64,000 nucleotides of DNA, taken from assembly GCF_033115175.1 (NCBI RefSeq), contig NC_084836.1:77838253-77902252 (forward strand), given 5' to 3'. This DNA comes from Lepus europaeus (taxonomy: Eukaryota > Chordata > Mammalia > Lagomorpha > Leporidae). The notes under the pieces were generated by a model. The model did no database searches and was not told the origin of the DNA. It worked only from the letters and a program-made list of their open reading frames with translations. The translations under genes and the position numbers were made by a program. Shown piece after piece: positions 24,111-36,564 of this stretch. Each line of letters starts with the position of its first letter. The stretch's first letter is position 1.

Positions 24111-25085
24111 CCCTGTGTATATGTATTTTTGTCTCGATAAAGGGAGAAAGGATGTGTGTCCCTGTGAATGCTGAGACAGGTGTGACTCATTTGACAAGGT
24201 TGTAATTTCAGAATATGTTCAGAGAATGTAAACTGGCTGTTGCTGCAGCCAGAGCAGCCGTGAGATCCGCATCTCTGCCGAGCTTTTGGGCAAGTCCTGC
24301 GCTGGTGCATGAAGATGGCAGAGAAGGGGATGCTTCCTTTAGTGTAAGGACACGGGCAGGGCCTCGCAGAGCGGCGGTGGAGAGGTTTTTTTCCCAAATG
24401 CCTTCAGGCTCCTGGTGACCAGCTCCGCCCAGGATCCTGGGGCCAGGAGCCCTGCGTGGCAGCCCCAGCAAGGCTGCAGCCCACCGACTAAACCTTGAGA
24501 TGGACGATCCTGGCAGGGAGAAAACCTCCCGTCAGAGAATGCCTGCCTCCCGCCCTCCTGACCGCTGGCTTCTTTATTCTTGCACTCTTTCTTAGACTCA
24601 CAGGAACAGAAGTCATTGTGTAAACTTTAAACATCTATAAAGGGCTAAAATTACAGTCTCTTGTGTTAGTTGTAGATGGAATCTGAAGAGTCACTTAAGC
24701 AAGGAAGACCCCGTTGGTCCTTTGGGTGGGGGCCAGATGTATGGCTCCCCAGCTTTCAGAGACGCAGCTCTGGGGACATGGCCCAGAAGCAGGAGGGACT
24801 TGCCGGTGGGGACTGTTAGTGTCATGTCCGTCGTGGTGTTGTCTGTCAGATGAAACATTCTCGGGTGGGAACAGGGGCTTCTGTGTGTGAACACACGGAT
24901 CTAACATTCGTTAGCCTCATCCTCACGGTGACTCGGCAGTGAGGATGAAGATCTGCTAGCAGGAAATCACTGGAAGAATTTGATGATCAGAGAAACCATT
25001 ATTCGTTTCTGCAGAAACGTGGTCTCTGAGGTCGTTTTAAAATCCAAACGTTCATATTTTTCTGATGAAACCACTGCATAAAATC
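24111..25085. other. No gene recognised
   Basis: Mixed-composition intergenic DNA. Short overlapping open frames at 24210-24420 on both strands have no recognised product. This is the 5' flank of the CpG island that follows. Confidence 0.35.
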
Positions 25086-25089
25086 AGAC

Positions 25090-26085
25090 TTAATTTTGAA
25101 ATGATCCTGACCGAGCTGGCGCTGGCGGGCGGCGGGGGCCCGGGGAGGGGTCTCACGAGGGAAGCCCCGGACCCATGCCCGGCCCCTACCAGGCTGCCCG
25201 CTCCCGGGACCCACCTGCTGCTCCGGAGTGCCCTGGGCCCTGTCGGGCGCCTGGAGCCCCCGTGCGCTGAGGCCGCGCTGCGGGGGCACCGGAGACGGGA
25301 GGCGCGTGCTGGCCGCCGCACCCTGCCCCGGGCGATCGGGGGTCACCTGCCCTGGTCACCTGCGCCCCGCACTGCAGCGCGTCTGGCCGCCCTGGCCGTG
25401 GGCACCCGCAGCGGAGCCCATGCAGAGCCGGCCCACTCCCGCTTCCTAGCAGCCTCCCCCTCGGCCCACGCACGCTCCCTCTGGGCCGCCCCTCCGAGAG
25501 AGGGTCCGCGTGGCGGCGTCCAGGCTCGGCCGCCGCGGACGCAGCCGCCGGATCCGCGGGCAGCGGCTGCGCTGCGCTCTGGCCTGGGAGCCCAGGCGAG
25601 GGAAGGGTTAAGCGCACGCGCCCGGGCGGGGGCAGGGGAGGAGGGCCCGAGTCCCCCAGAGTGGGCCAGGGCTGTCCCCACCGCCGCCCGCTCACCTGCG
25701 CGCCTTCTGCGCCCCGCGCCGCCAGCTCCCGGGTCGGCGCTCTGGGTCCCCGGCGGCCGCAAGCGCTGGGTCCGCGGGCTGCTCCGGCCGCGGACAGGTG
25801 GTTCGCTCGCGGGTCTGGGGCTGCCCAGGCCGCGGGCCGCCAGCTCCTCCTCACCTGCAGGGGACATTCAGCAAAGGCGGTCACCGGTGCGCCACGGGAG
25901 CGTCCTCCCGCCCGGCTCGCGGGTGGCTGGGCGGGAGCGCCGCGGGCAACCCGCGGGTTTGCTGGACACAGGTAGGTTGGTGCTTCCTGTCCGCATCCCC
26001 TGAAAACACCAAGGGAGTGGTGCGCTCCGGGGTCTGCACTGGGACACCCAGCGGCGGGGGTCCCCACCTCCGCATTTCTTTGTGA
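25090..26085. promoter_or_regulatory. CpG island, orphan promoter candidate
   Basis: About 1 kb that is very rich in G+C and in undepleted CpG (for example 'ggccgccgcggacgcagccgcc' near 25530), in sharp contrast to both flanks. Long frames on both strands (25065-26003 +, 25186-26067 -) are the usual stop-poor artefact of such DNA: low complexity in R, A, P and G, with no known domain. Possible first-exon donors are CAG|GTAGGT at 25971/25972 on the + strand and CAG|GTGAGC near 25690 and CAG|GTGAGG near 25850 on the - strand. CpG islands of this size usually mark promoters. The gene served is not visible. Confidence 0.8.
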
Positions 26086-26621
26086 ACTGGAATCCCTGTC
26101 TACCCCAGAAACAGCGATTGGCCAACCATTTATTTGCGTGGCAAACTGCGGGTCTCCGGGGCCATTTGTATGTGATAGAAATGAAGATAATTAGATCCAG
26201 ACGTTAGGGTGAACGCGGATCGCCCTCACTGGGCAGATGGAGCTCTCCGCGGGATCCAGTTTCTTGCTATTCTGCTGGGCTACTGGGCGCTGCCTGAGGT
26301 TGCTCACCTGGGAAGGGCCTGGGGGAGAAGAGGGAGCCAGCGTGAGAGTTCTCGGTGCCCTAGAGGAAATAATTCACTCAGGACATTCTGTGGACACGCA
26401 GGCAACAGACCCAGAGGGAAGGCAGGGCAGTGGTTTTGGGGCCTGGGGGAGCAGTGCCGGCAGGACTAGAATTGCTGCGTGGTCTCTGCAAGAATAGGGT
26501 CCTAGTGGCTAAAAACCGAAGAGCATTTGGTTTACTAGCTATTATGGGGCCTGGGGGGGGGGTGGTGTTGTAGTCCCCAAATCGTTCCAGAAAACTCTTA
26601 ATTATGATGACAAAAGGGGGG

Positions 26622-26958
26622 GGAGGGCGCTGTGCTGTGGCTCAGTAGGTTAATCCTCTGCCTGCAGTGCTGGCATCCCATAAGGACTCTGGTTCTAGTC
26701 CCAGCCGCTCCTCTTCCAGTCCAGCTCTCTGCTGTGGCCTGGGAAAGCAGTGGAGGATGGCCCAAGTGCTTGGTCCCCTGCACCCAGGGGGAGACCAGGA
26801 AGAGGCTCCTGGCTCCTGGCTTTGGCTCAGCGCAGTTCCGGCCATTTTGGCCATCTGGGGAGTGAACCAAAGGCGGGAAGACCTCTCTGTCTCTACCTTT
26901 CACTGTCTGTAACTCCCTCTTTCAAATAAATAAACAAAATCTTTGAAAAAAAAAAAAA
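26622..26958 (+). mobile_element. C-SINE
   Basis: 'gcgctgtgctgtggctcagtaggttaatcc' head, body with 'gaggatggcccaagtgcttgg', 'tttcaaataaataaacaaaatctttg' and a poly(A) tail to about 26958. Full length. A GT/G-rich run precedes it. Confidence 0.92.
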
Positions 26959-26959
26959 A

Positions 26960-27955
26960 GAAATGATCCCAAAGAATTATGAAGATGATTGGAAGTTTAA
27001 TTTTTATGATCACTTATAGAATGTTTTGTCTAAGAAAATTTTATATTAAGTTAAACATTTGAGTTGATTTAAGAAGCAATAAAATAGAAAATGCATGATT
27101 CTGAATCTCATGTAGGCACTGGTACCAGTTCCCCAGGGTGATGCGTGGGGTAACCAACTCTGTTTTGTGTGCTGAGGTTAGGAGTAGTGGATGAAGGGTA
27201 TTCCTACACACATCAAGTGTGCAATGATTGTGAATTAGATGACAGCCACTTCCTGAACACCTTACCATTCTATATAGTGTCTACAAAACACCTTGCTTGT
27301 ACCCACTTATTTCATGTGTTGCTGTTAACATTTACTGTGATATTTATTTTAACTAAAATGTTATTCACACTAAATGTTTAATCTTTAAAATGAATGTATT
27401 ATGTTTATAACCTACAAATGCATAATTACCCTGTGCCGCATATTTCAATAGTACTGCAATATGGACTACTTTTGTGAAATACTTTTATTTTGTTATGCTT
27501 TAAGTACACATACCAAAAGACTGTTAGTAGATTGAAAATTGTACAATACCATAACATAAAATATAATAAAAATGTGTAATGAAAGAGAGAAAAAATTCTG
27601 AGAACTCAAAGTTCTGAATGTCAAAAATAACTACAAAGTTAAGGAGACAAAAATAATGTAGTCCTGGCTTTCAGAAATGAGCCCGAAGTACCCTCTGGAT
27701 TCTGGCTGTCAGCAAAGTGTGCTCAGGCCACTGCAGCCCTCATTCAGGTGAGTCCAGGCATGTCTTGTGCGTGCGAGTGGCAGACTGGAGTAGTCACGTG
27801 GTGCTGGATGTGCCTGTGTGATGGGCACAAGGATTGGGCTGTCATGGCAGTTTTTACTGAGATGTCAAAGGAAAATCTGCCGGGCCAGGCAGAATTGTTC
27901 TGCAGAGCTGGGACCTCCACAGGGAACCTCTGATGGGATGATCCCTGGTACTGTG
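26960..27955. other. No gene recognised
   Basis: AT-rich intergenic DNA. From about 27660 the text begins to look like retroviral internal sequence, but I cannot anchor it. Confidence 0.35.
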
Positions 27956-27959
27956 TGGG

Positions 27960-28726
27960 AGTGAAGCTACAGTGAGGATCACAGAAAGGTAGAGATGTTA
28001 GCAGCAAGAGACACTGGCCATGGAAAGCCACAAGCTATGTGTCAGGCGAGCCTTGGGAAACTGCAAGCATCAGCGTGTAGCCTCAGAAAGAAACTGTGTG
28101 CACAGAGATGAACCCAGTTGTGAAAGCAAGGAGACCTCCACTACGATTTTGAAAGGTGTTTTGGACAAACTGGGGCCCAGACAGAGACTGATTGCAATGT
28201 TTGAGCTACTGCAGAGTCCCCAGTCGGACAATGCCAAGTATAAATGTGAGACCAAAGGTGCTGTGGTCTTCACCACGGCAATGCCTAGGGAAACTGCAAG
28301 ACGAGACTCCAACCTGTGGGAACTGACATACAGGCTGCAACTCGTACAGCCATAAGAGTAAGGCTGCTCTCATCATGGTGTCCCCAAGATGCCAGGCAGG
28401 GAGCTTTGGGATTTAATGTTTGTCTTGCTGGGTTCCAGTTTTGCTTTGATCCAATTTGGTCCAATTTGGTCCAATTTGGTCCCTGTCTTCTTTTTGGAGT
28501 GGGAATGTTTATCCTGGATATGTTCTGTCATTGCATCTTGAGAGTATGCAACTTGTTTCTTATTTTACAGGGACTTACAACAGAAGGAATTTGTCTTGTG
28601 TCTCAGATGGGACTTTGGACTTTAAATTAAGGCTGGATGGGATTAACACATTGGAACTTCCAGGAATGGATGAATGATTGTTGTTTGTGGGAAGGACATG
28701 AGTTGAATGGAGCCAGAGGCAGAATG
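27960..28726 (+). mobile_element. MaLR (ERVL-MaLR) internal remnant
   Basis: The order 'gtcttgctgggttccag', 'tggagtgggaatgttta', 'gcaacttgtttcttatttt', 'tctcagatgggactttgg', 'gaaggacatgag', 'ccagaggcagaatgttatg' follows the 3' end of the non-coding internal region of MST/THE1/MLT-type elements, reading into the LTR. It is ancient and encodes nothing intact. Contains three direct copies of 'tccaatttgg' at about 28451-28480. Confidence 0.6.
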
Positions 28727-29472
28727 TTATGATAAGAACATATTTGTCCCCCACCAACTCATGCAAATTCTTAAACCCCAATGTCATAAGTTAATTGATA
28801 AAAAGAGGATGGCAGTTTAACCCAGTTCTGGTGACTGGAACCCAGGCTTAACGGAAGAGGTCCTTGGGTCACTTAGGGGTGCGCCCTTGGAAGACAGTAG
28901 TCAAGAGAGGGTTGATTATAAAAGCTGAGTTGGTTCGGCCGGCGCCGCGGCTCAACAGGCTAATCCTTCACCTTGCGGCGCCAGCACACTGGGTTCTAGT
29001 CCTGGTCGGGGCACCGATTCTGTCCCGGTTGCCCCTCTTCCAGGCCAGCTCTCTGCTGTGGCCAGGGAGTGCAGTGGAGGATGGTCCAAGTGCTTGGGCC
29101 CTGCACCCCATGGGAGAGCAGGAGAAGCACCTGGCTCCTGCCATCGGATCAGTGCGGTGCGCTGGCTGCAGCGCGCCAGCCAGTGCGGCCATTGGAGGGT
29201 GAACCAACGGCAAAGGAAGACCTTTCTCTCTGTCTCTCTCTCTGTCCACTCTGCCTGTCAAAAAAAAAAAAAAAAAACTGAGTTGGTTCTAACCTCTAGG
29301 CTTCCTGGACCACTGTTTGATCATTCCTCCACATGTTCTCTCCACCACCAGCCTCCACTCTCATCAGACATTGTTTGGGCATTGAATTTCAAACACCAAA
29401 GACTGAAGTAAACCTTCCTTCTTAAATAGCACCTCTCAGGATTGTAGTTGTAGTAATAGAAAGCTAATAATA
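28727..29472 (+). mobile_element. MaLR LTR (MLT1/MST-like), split by a C-SINE
   Basis: It starts 'tgttatgataagaacatatttgtcccc', contains 'ggtcacttaggggtgcgccc' and 'agtaaaccttccttct', and ends 'gtagtaatagaaagctaataata'. This matches the layout of MaLR LTRs, with many changes. A younger C-SINE occupies 28937-29277. Confidence 0.6.
28937..29277 (+). mobile_element. Young CSINE2 copy with target-site duplication
   Basis: Head 'ggccggcgccgcggctcaac', complete body and a poly(A) tail. Flanked by exact 12-bp repeats ctgagttggttc at 28925-28936 and 29278-29289. Low divergence from its siblings at 31723 and 60930. Confidence 0.95.
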
Positions 29473-29960
29473 CAACACGGTGTAATAAGGATGCTAAGTG
29501 AAAAAAGCCAGACGTAACACATCACTTACTGTATGATCCCATTTCTATGAAATATCCACAGTGGCTAATCTATATAGAGAGAGGAAAGACTGATGGTGCC
29601 AGGAAGTGGGTGAGGAAAGAAATACACAAATACACATGTTTAGTAGACATGATTTTAAATGTGCACGACCTTGCTCTGGAGGTAATAAACATGATTTGGA
29701 ACTGAATAAAGATGATGGTTGGACCGAATTGTGAACGTACTGAATGCCACTGAAATGAACCCTTTCAAATAATTTATATTGTGTGAATTTCAGTTCAACA
29801 AAAATAGCAGTTTAAAAGAATGACATAAATAGATCATGATTTATTGAATTAAAAATATCTGAATCTTAAGTCATAAGAATGAGCAGTGCAGGAAGATAAC
29901 AGAGAGAAAGAGGAAGACAGGAAGAGAGGAATGAAGAAGGAAGAATATTTTCACATGCTA
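29290..29960. other. Remaining LTR, then unassigned AT-rich DNA
   Basis: The end of the MaLR LTR runs to about 29472. 29473-29960 shows no gene. A purine-rich patch at 29895-29945 precedes the next SINE. Confidence 0.35.
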
Positions 29961-29964
29961 CTTT

Positions 29965-30300
29965 TTTTGAAAAGTTTTATTTACTTATTTGAAAGTCAGA
30001 CTTTCACAGAGAAAGAGGAGAGGCAGAGAGAGAGAGAGTTCTTCCATCTGCTGGTTCACTCCCTGGATGGCTGCCCCGGCTGGAGCTGTGCCAATCCAAA
30101 GCCAGGAGCCAGGAGCTTCTTCTGGGTCTCCTGCGTGGGTGCAGGGGCCCAAGCACTTTGGCCATCTTCTACTGCTTTCCCAGGCCATAGCAGAGAGCTG
30201 GATCAAAAGTGGAGCAGCCGGGACTCAAACCAGCACCCACATGGGATGCCAGCAGTGCAGGCTGTGGCTTTACCCGCTATGCCACAGCACCAGTTCCATC
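29965..30300 (-). mobile_element. C-SINE
   Basis: 'aaaagttttatttacttatttgaaagtcag' tail complement, (ag)n tract, 'ccaggagccaggagcttcttc', and head complement 'ccacagcaccagttcc'. Full length, with the antisense frame open by chance. Confidence 0.9.
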
Positions 30301-30539
30301 ACATGCTCTTGAAGTGTGGCTATTTGTAATGTAATATTATCTAAATATTGTACAGCATTAATTAAAATTGTTGGCTGTTTTCTACTATTACTTATTATTA
30401 TTATTATTGCTATTACTTGTGGTTTTCCCTACTGGACACCCAATGTCTATGTCACATTCGTGAATGAGATGGGGATGGCTTGAGGAAAAAGAGAGCAGTA
30501 ATCTTCATTGCTCGATGTGTTGAGTTCTGGCGGTCCACT

Positions 30540-30700
30540 GTGTTGAATCTGGACTCAGCTTGCATCTTCCTAAATTCTGTAAACCTTTGTTCTTAGTGCA
30601 TTGGAAACAGTTGTATATCCCATACCTTTTGTGAGGATTAGAACATTTGGAAGACAATCTATTCTGCATACAGAAAAATACCTGCTAATGACTACTGATT
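30540..30700 (+). mobile_element. Possible MIR
   Basis: 'taaattctgtaaacctttg' followed by 'ccttttgtgaggattagaaca' and 'cagaaaaatacctgct' resembles the MIR core (tctgtaaaatgg ... tgtgaggattaaatga). Divergent. Confidence 0.35.
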
Positions 30701-30814
30701 TACTTTTATCATTATTATTAAATTCCATGATGGTTTCACAGGCTATGATGAAAATATAGTATTAGTGTATTTTTTGGTATTCAACTTTTAGAACTTGTCT
30801 ATGTGCTTTATGTG

Positions 30815-31150
30815 TTTTATTTTTTAAAATATTTATTTATTTATTTGAAACACAGAGTTACAGATTAGAGAGGTAGAGACAGAGAGAGGTTTTCCATCAC
30901 TGGTTCACTCCCCAAATGGCTGCAGCATCCACAGCTGGGCCAGGCTGAAGCAGGAGACGGGTGCTAGAGCCAGGACCATCTTCCCGGTCTCCACGTGGAT
31001 TCAGAGGCCCAAGCATTGGGCCATCTTTGCATTTCCAAGCTCTAGCAGAGAAGTGGATCAAATAGGAGCAGCCCAGCCTGCAACTGGTACCTATATGGGA
31101 TGCTGGCATGTAGGTGTTGGCTTAACCTGCTTAACCACAATGCTTGTCCC
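30815..31150 (-). mobile_element. C-SINE, diverged
   Basis: 'aaaatatttatttatttatttgaaac' tail complement, then 'gagaggtagagacagagagagg', 'ggttcactccccaaatggctgc' and head complement 'ccacaatgcttgtccc'. An older copy than those at 28.9 and 31.7 kb. Confidence 0.85.
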
Positions 31151-31707
31151 AATCTTCTATTTTTTTAACTTAGGATATTTATAAGGTCACTTTTATATTA
31201 ATTGATTTTGTCTGGATTATTATTTGTGGGAAGTCAATCTGATGACTGGTTGGCTTTTCAATACTGTAATCAAAAGAATTAATAAAACCGCCTTGGAAAT
31301 TGAAAGTAAATTGAACTAAAGGGTAAATCATTTGAAAACAGAAACTTTTTGTATCCATAGTTGTAGCTATCTATTATGCACATGGTCTAGCATATAGTAA
31401 CAGCTTAATATAGATGTATTAAATCAATACATTGATATATTTTGAAAACAAAACTTATACTTCATGCGATGCACTAAGATTTTCTAGAATAGAAGTTTCA
31501 AAACAAGACAGATTTTTGCATTTAGAAATCAGTCCAGTACCTGGTTCAGAAAGGATTTTCTCTGGATGCAGGGGACTTGGTGTGATCACAGGAGAGCAGC
31601 CGTGGAGTTATGTGTTTGTGAATGGAGCTGGTTGGAGGAATGAAGGCAGGATCTAAAAAAATCTGTTGGAGGGAAAAACACCCCTGCATTTCCAATGGCA
31701 GCCAATT
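31151..31707. other. No gene recognised
   Basis: AT-rich intergenic DNA with only short frames. An open stretch at 31432-31656 (+) is not recognised. Confidence 0.35.
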
Positions 31708-31722
31708 AAAAAAGGGTGTTGG

Positions 31723-32060
31723 TGGCCGGCGCCGCGGCTCACTAGGCTAATCCTCTGCCTTGCAGCGCCGGCACACCGGGTTCTAGTCCCAGTTGGGGTG
31801 CCGGATTCTGTCCCGGTTGCCCCTCTTCCAGGCCAGCTCTCTGCTAAGGCCCAGGAGTGCAGTGGAGGATGGCCCAACTGCTTGGGCCCTGCACCCCATG
31901 GGAGAGCAGGAGAAGCACCTGGCTCCTGCCATCGGATCAGCGCGGTGCGCCGGCTGCAGCGCGCAAGCCGCGGCGGCCATTGGAGGGTGAACCAACGGCA
32001 AAGGAAGACCTTTCTCTCTGTCTCTCTCTCTGTCCACTCTGCCTGTCAAAAAAAAAAAAA
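31723..32060 (+). mobile_element. Young CSINE2 copy with target-site duplication
   Basis: Head 'ggccggcgccgcggctcact', complete body and poly(A). Exact flanking repeats aaaaaagggtgttgg at 31708-31722 and 32061-32075. Confidence 0.95.
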
Positions 32061-32075
32061 AAAAAAGGGTGTTGG

Positions 32076-33180
32076 ACCAAGCTCGGGCTCCACAAATTCT
32101 GTAAGTTTCGTCAGTGTTTGTCACTACGGTAGTGTTTAATGAAGTTCAAAGTGAAAACCACTGTTTTGCACCTCTAATACCCTTGCTTTTCTTTACTTCT
32201 TTTGCTTTGTGATGTTTATGGAATTTTATCCAGTGCTTAATTCCATGGCAGGTGACAAAATCCAGACTTAAAATATAGCCACAGATTAATCTGGAAGAGT
32301 TCTGGATTAACTATCTTGCCAAGAAGCTTAATTGAAATGTTAATATTATAGAAGTATTTGGACCTGTGGGTCATAAGGAAAATAGACTGAATTGTGCACT
32401 AAGTTAAAATAAGAAAATGTGTATTTTCTCTGAATGGAAACTAGAGTAGGAAGGAAGGTCCTGTAAAGTAGCTTTAAAAAGCACACATTTGTGGAATTGG
32501 TTTTTATGCTGTAAATTGTAAAATTATTATGGAAATCAGATTGTGTGTACACCCATCTAAATGTTCATTCAGGGAGACATGTTTGCCTATCCACAGTGGC
32601 ATTAGGGGTGCATAGGAGGATGTTTATTACATAAAAAATGCAGGAGGGGGAGTCCAACTGGAAGGTGGAGAGAGTGTGTGCATGTGTTTGTGAGAGGTAT
32701 ATATGTATATACACATACATATTAAAACTCATGTCACTGTATAACATACCATATAAGTCACTTAATATATAATCTATGTCATGCAATATGCAATATGAGT
32801 ATAATTCATTGGAAATGCTAATAGTCTTCTTGAGAAACATGCTACTATGGGTCACTTTGATAGACATGTCCTTGAAAATGATGTTGTATATAACCACAAG
32901 AAAAGTAGCTGAGAAATCTAAACTGAGAGACATTCTACAAAACAACTGTATTCTACTCTTCAGTAATAACAATTTTATGAATGACAAGGAAAGATAATGA
33001 TTAATGCAGATTGAAGGAGAGTAAAGAGATACATGAACTACATGAAATAACTGATCCTGGGCTCTATCCTACATCACTGGAGAGAAAAATTATATTAATA
33101 ATAATTGGCAAAATTGAACTGTCCTTTATATTAAGTAATAGTATTGTAATAGTGCCAGATTTCTTAAATTTAATTATTAT
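32076..33180. other. No gene recognised
   Basis: AT-rich DNA with TA/CA-rich patches near 32695-32735. Short frames at 32565-32987 are low-complexity. No repeat named. Confidence 0.35.
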
Positions 33181-33184
33181 CTCA

Positions 33185-33410
33185 TGATTATAGCCAGTGT
33201 ACTCTTCACTTGCCAGATACTGGCAATAGCAGCCTGGAACTCAATCTGGGTCTCCAGGGTGGGTGGCAAGACCCAAGAACTTGAGCCACCACCTGCTTCC
33301 CCCAGGATATGAATGAACAGCAAGCCAGAACCCAACTCTAGCACTCCAATGTAGGATTCCCAAGTGGAATCTTAATCCCTGCACCAAAAATCTGCTCTGC
33401 ACTAACATAT
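33185..33410 (-). mobile_element. Old C-SINE fragment
   Basis: 'actggcaatagcagcctggaa', 'ttgagccaccacctgcttccc' and 'ccctgcaccaaaaatctgctc' have the antisense order of a lagomorph or older tRNA-derived SINE, with heavy divergence and no A tail. Confidence 0.5.
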
Positions 33411-35895
33411 TTAAAATAAAGAGTCATGCATGAATGTAACTCACTATTAAGTGGTTACACGAAAAGAAAGCATAGGAACAGGTGTGAGATACCGATGTCC
33501 ACATTGATACTGTCACTGACGTTTATATCCATCTCTGTATCTATCTGTAGAGAGAGAAAGAGAATGGTGAGTGATAGAGAGAAAGAGAGAGAGTAAAAGA
33601 TAGTGACAAGTTGTAAAGTGGTTGACAATTCATTGTAAGTTTTGCAACTTTTTCCATAAATTTGATTTTTTAAAATAAAAAGTGTGTCGTGAAAGAATGA
33701 GATTGGGAGACAGTTTCGTTTATGTGCTAGAAATGTAGCTACAGAGTAAATCTGCAGATGAAACAGGACTGTTGCAGTGCGATTTATGACATTAGGGTGG
33801 CTTTAACTAAGTGGGGTATCAGGAATGGACTATTAAGCAGAGTAGTGATACTTTTGAGACCCTTAGAAATGGCTCATTACCAATTTTTTTAATAGCTTCT
33901 TCAAAGATAATTAATTGTAACCTGTAAAATGATCATTAATAAAAGTTTAAATATGAAAAATGTTTTCTGTTAGATGAAATAACATTTATGTTGAATTTTC
34001 TAATTTCTGAAATGCAGTTGGGACTCAAGTATCTTATACAATCAATGTAAATTGTAGAGTTAGGTTGAATTTAACTTGGAGTTAACCTAGTCGTATTCAC
34101 TTACCTCATGTAGACTCAATCAGATATTCTTGATTCACGCTGGTTCAACATCACGGTATTACTATTTGTGGTTAGATTTGAAGAAAAAATTCTGAAATAA
34201 TTTGCTTTTCATCATATTAATATCTTCTTACTCTGTCCTCTTTCCTCTCATGTTAGTGCTCTTGGGAACACACACTGTGTTTACATACCAGTGAAAGCAG
34301 ATTGGAAGTGCGACTGTCACCAGCTGTGCCCCTTAGCTCTGTCCCTGAAATGTGGCCTTGGGGTTAAGGGTAATTGGCAGTAGATTACACTTTGTTCTGT
34401 ACAGTGATAAAAATAGGCTACTCTTTTGGCCAACATTCGTGAACGTCTGTTTACTTAAATGGCAAATGAAATATTTGTATACAAAAAAATATTGTCCTCA
34501 ATGGGAAATGCATTCCATGTGTGCTATACATCACGTTAGGACAGATTTTTCCTGATTCTTCATTGCATGATTTTTGGGGGGATCAGTATTTTAAGGCAAC
34601 TGTTATTTAAATTTGAGGGGAAGAGATAATAAATATTAAATAATTTTGTAGTTAAATATACATTTAACTCAAATTCTCAATAAACTGTTTCTACCTTTTT
34701 AACTAGATTAATATATACATAGACACACAACACATATATTACCTGTAAATGTGTATATATACATTACATACAGTGCGTATATTTATATATACATTATATA
34801 CAATGGAGGTATTGTTTCCTGAGGCACAGGAATTGGAGCTTAAGGGAGAAAGACCCAGGAGCAGGTCCAAATCCATACTCTGTCATTCTTAAGAATCCTT
34901 CTGATCCATGTTAATGTTGTGCTTCCATTTAATCCAGCCTCACCCTGCAAGTGACATTATAGGCTCCAAGTTCCAGAGGGACATGGCTGTTGATGTCTCA
35001 GAGTATTTGATGTGCCTAGTATTTGGAGAATTTCTGAGCCATGGGCAGAATACTGGAGACTGACATTGGCACTGAGAATAAAAGTCTTGAAGTTGCGTGT
35101 GTCCCAGGGGAGGGATGGGAACAGTAGGGTGGTGTGACATACAGTTGGTTGTCATGAGAGACAACCACAGAACTTACAAAGGAAGAAGATAAGTGAGACA
35201 GCTGCAGCCCCATCCTGACACCCTATGACATTTACAGCTTCTGCTTTAGAAGCCTGTGTGTTTGGAAGAATTACCAGAATCTTGAGAAATTTCTATGGAC
35301 ACCACATTTAAAACCTCAGCAGGGGACAATGCACTCTCTAGGTTTACTGGCCTTTCCACCTTCCCTCCTTTCTTCTTTAAGAAGCATTCAAGTCTCCCCA
35401 ATCATTTTCAGAAGTCAACTCTAACCGTTTGAGTCTTCATCAAGTGCAGTAATTCCATTGCCCTAAACGAAAACCTTTTGACACATCCCCTGACAGTAAT
35501 TATTTCTTGCAGAGCTAAGAGACTTGAGCAGCCACAGAACATCTCCATTACAGAGCTCTGAACCTCCTCTTGTCTGGGGCTTTAGGTATTGATGAAATCC
35601 CTTAAGTTTAGCTATTTAAGAAAGAATGTTTTTGCATTCCCAGGCCCAGTTTGTTACAAGGGAGGACATTGTCCTGAGCATCTAAAGAACTTTGAATTTA
35701 ATATCTTCCACCTTTTTTCAATACCTTCATCCCCACTAAAAAGTCCTGAACCTGTTTTCTTAATTATTTGCATATAAATGTAGAAAGTCAAGCATTATAC
35801 AGAGGAAGTCCAGCTTTTGTTTATATTCAACCCTTAGTTGAGGTAAGCCTCCAGTGTTATAGATTTCACAGAATACCGTGCATTCATTTTTCTGT
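33411..35895. other. No gene recognised
   Basis: Long AT-rich intergenic stretch, with purine-rich (ag)n at 33547-33590 and TA-rich simple sequence at 34710-34805. No supported coding region, RNA gene or nameable repeat. Confidence 0.35.
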
Positions 35896-35899
35896 CTTT

Positions 35900-36070
35900 A
35901 AGGACCCTCCATAGCTGGAGGACTTGCCACCTCAGGGGTAGTCCAGTACCACCAGCAGCAGAGGAATCCCAGGAAGTTTGTTGGAAGCATAGAATGCACC
36001 AGACTTGCTGAATCAGATTCTGTACTTTCACAAACTTCACAAGTGATTCCAATGTATGTTAAGTTTTGGA
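35900..36070 (+). mobile_element. hAT-Charlie nonautonomous (MER5-like) fragment
   Basis: 'gaagtttgttggaagcatagaatgc' followed by 'ccagacttgctgaatcagattctgtac' and 'cacaagtgattccaatgtatgttaag' follows the core of MER5B-like elements (gcttgttagaaatgcagaat ... tactgaatcagaatctgca ... ggtgattcgtatgca). Degenerate. Confidence 0.6.
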
Positions 36071-36564
36071 ACCTGGTTAGAGCTGATTTAGTTGATGCTT
36101 CTGCCTATAAAGTGGGGCTAGCATATTTTTCCACCTTACAACCAGATTGCTCAGCATAAAATTACTGATTTTCTTTGTTTTAAATTAAACATTTTGAAAA
36201 CTGTCTCATAATTTTTAATGTCAAATTGCTAAAATATGCCCAATGTATTTTATCTGATATCCATAAATCTTTATGAAATGATCATCTTTTACTCCAGATG
36301 TATAAGACGCACACTCAGTCCAAGGAACCTGCTTTGCACATGGTGCCTCCATGAGTCTTGCTTGTTTTCTGCCTGAAAACATGGGGCCCAATGAGGCTGT
36401 TCTGCTCATCCCAGCACCACATTCAGTGGGCCCACACTCAGGCCTCTTCCATGGCAAATCTCTTCTTTCCACTATTCTAGATAGGAGATAATATGGGAAA
36501 ATGAGAAGATTTTATTCCAAGCCCTTTCCTACCCACTCCTGACTTTGGAGACTAAGCCGTTCTT

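Noticed and set aside
25065-26067. Long open frames on both strands (312 and 293 codons)
   Set aside because: They lie in a CpG island where stops are rare, overlap each other on opposite strands, and have low-complexity R/A/P/G composition with no domain.
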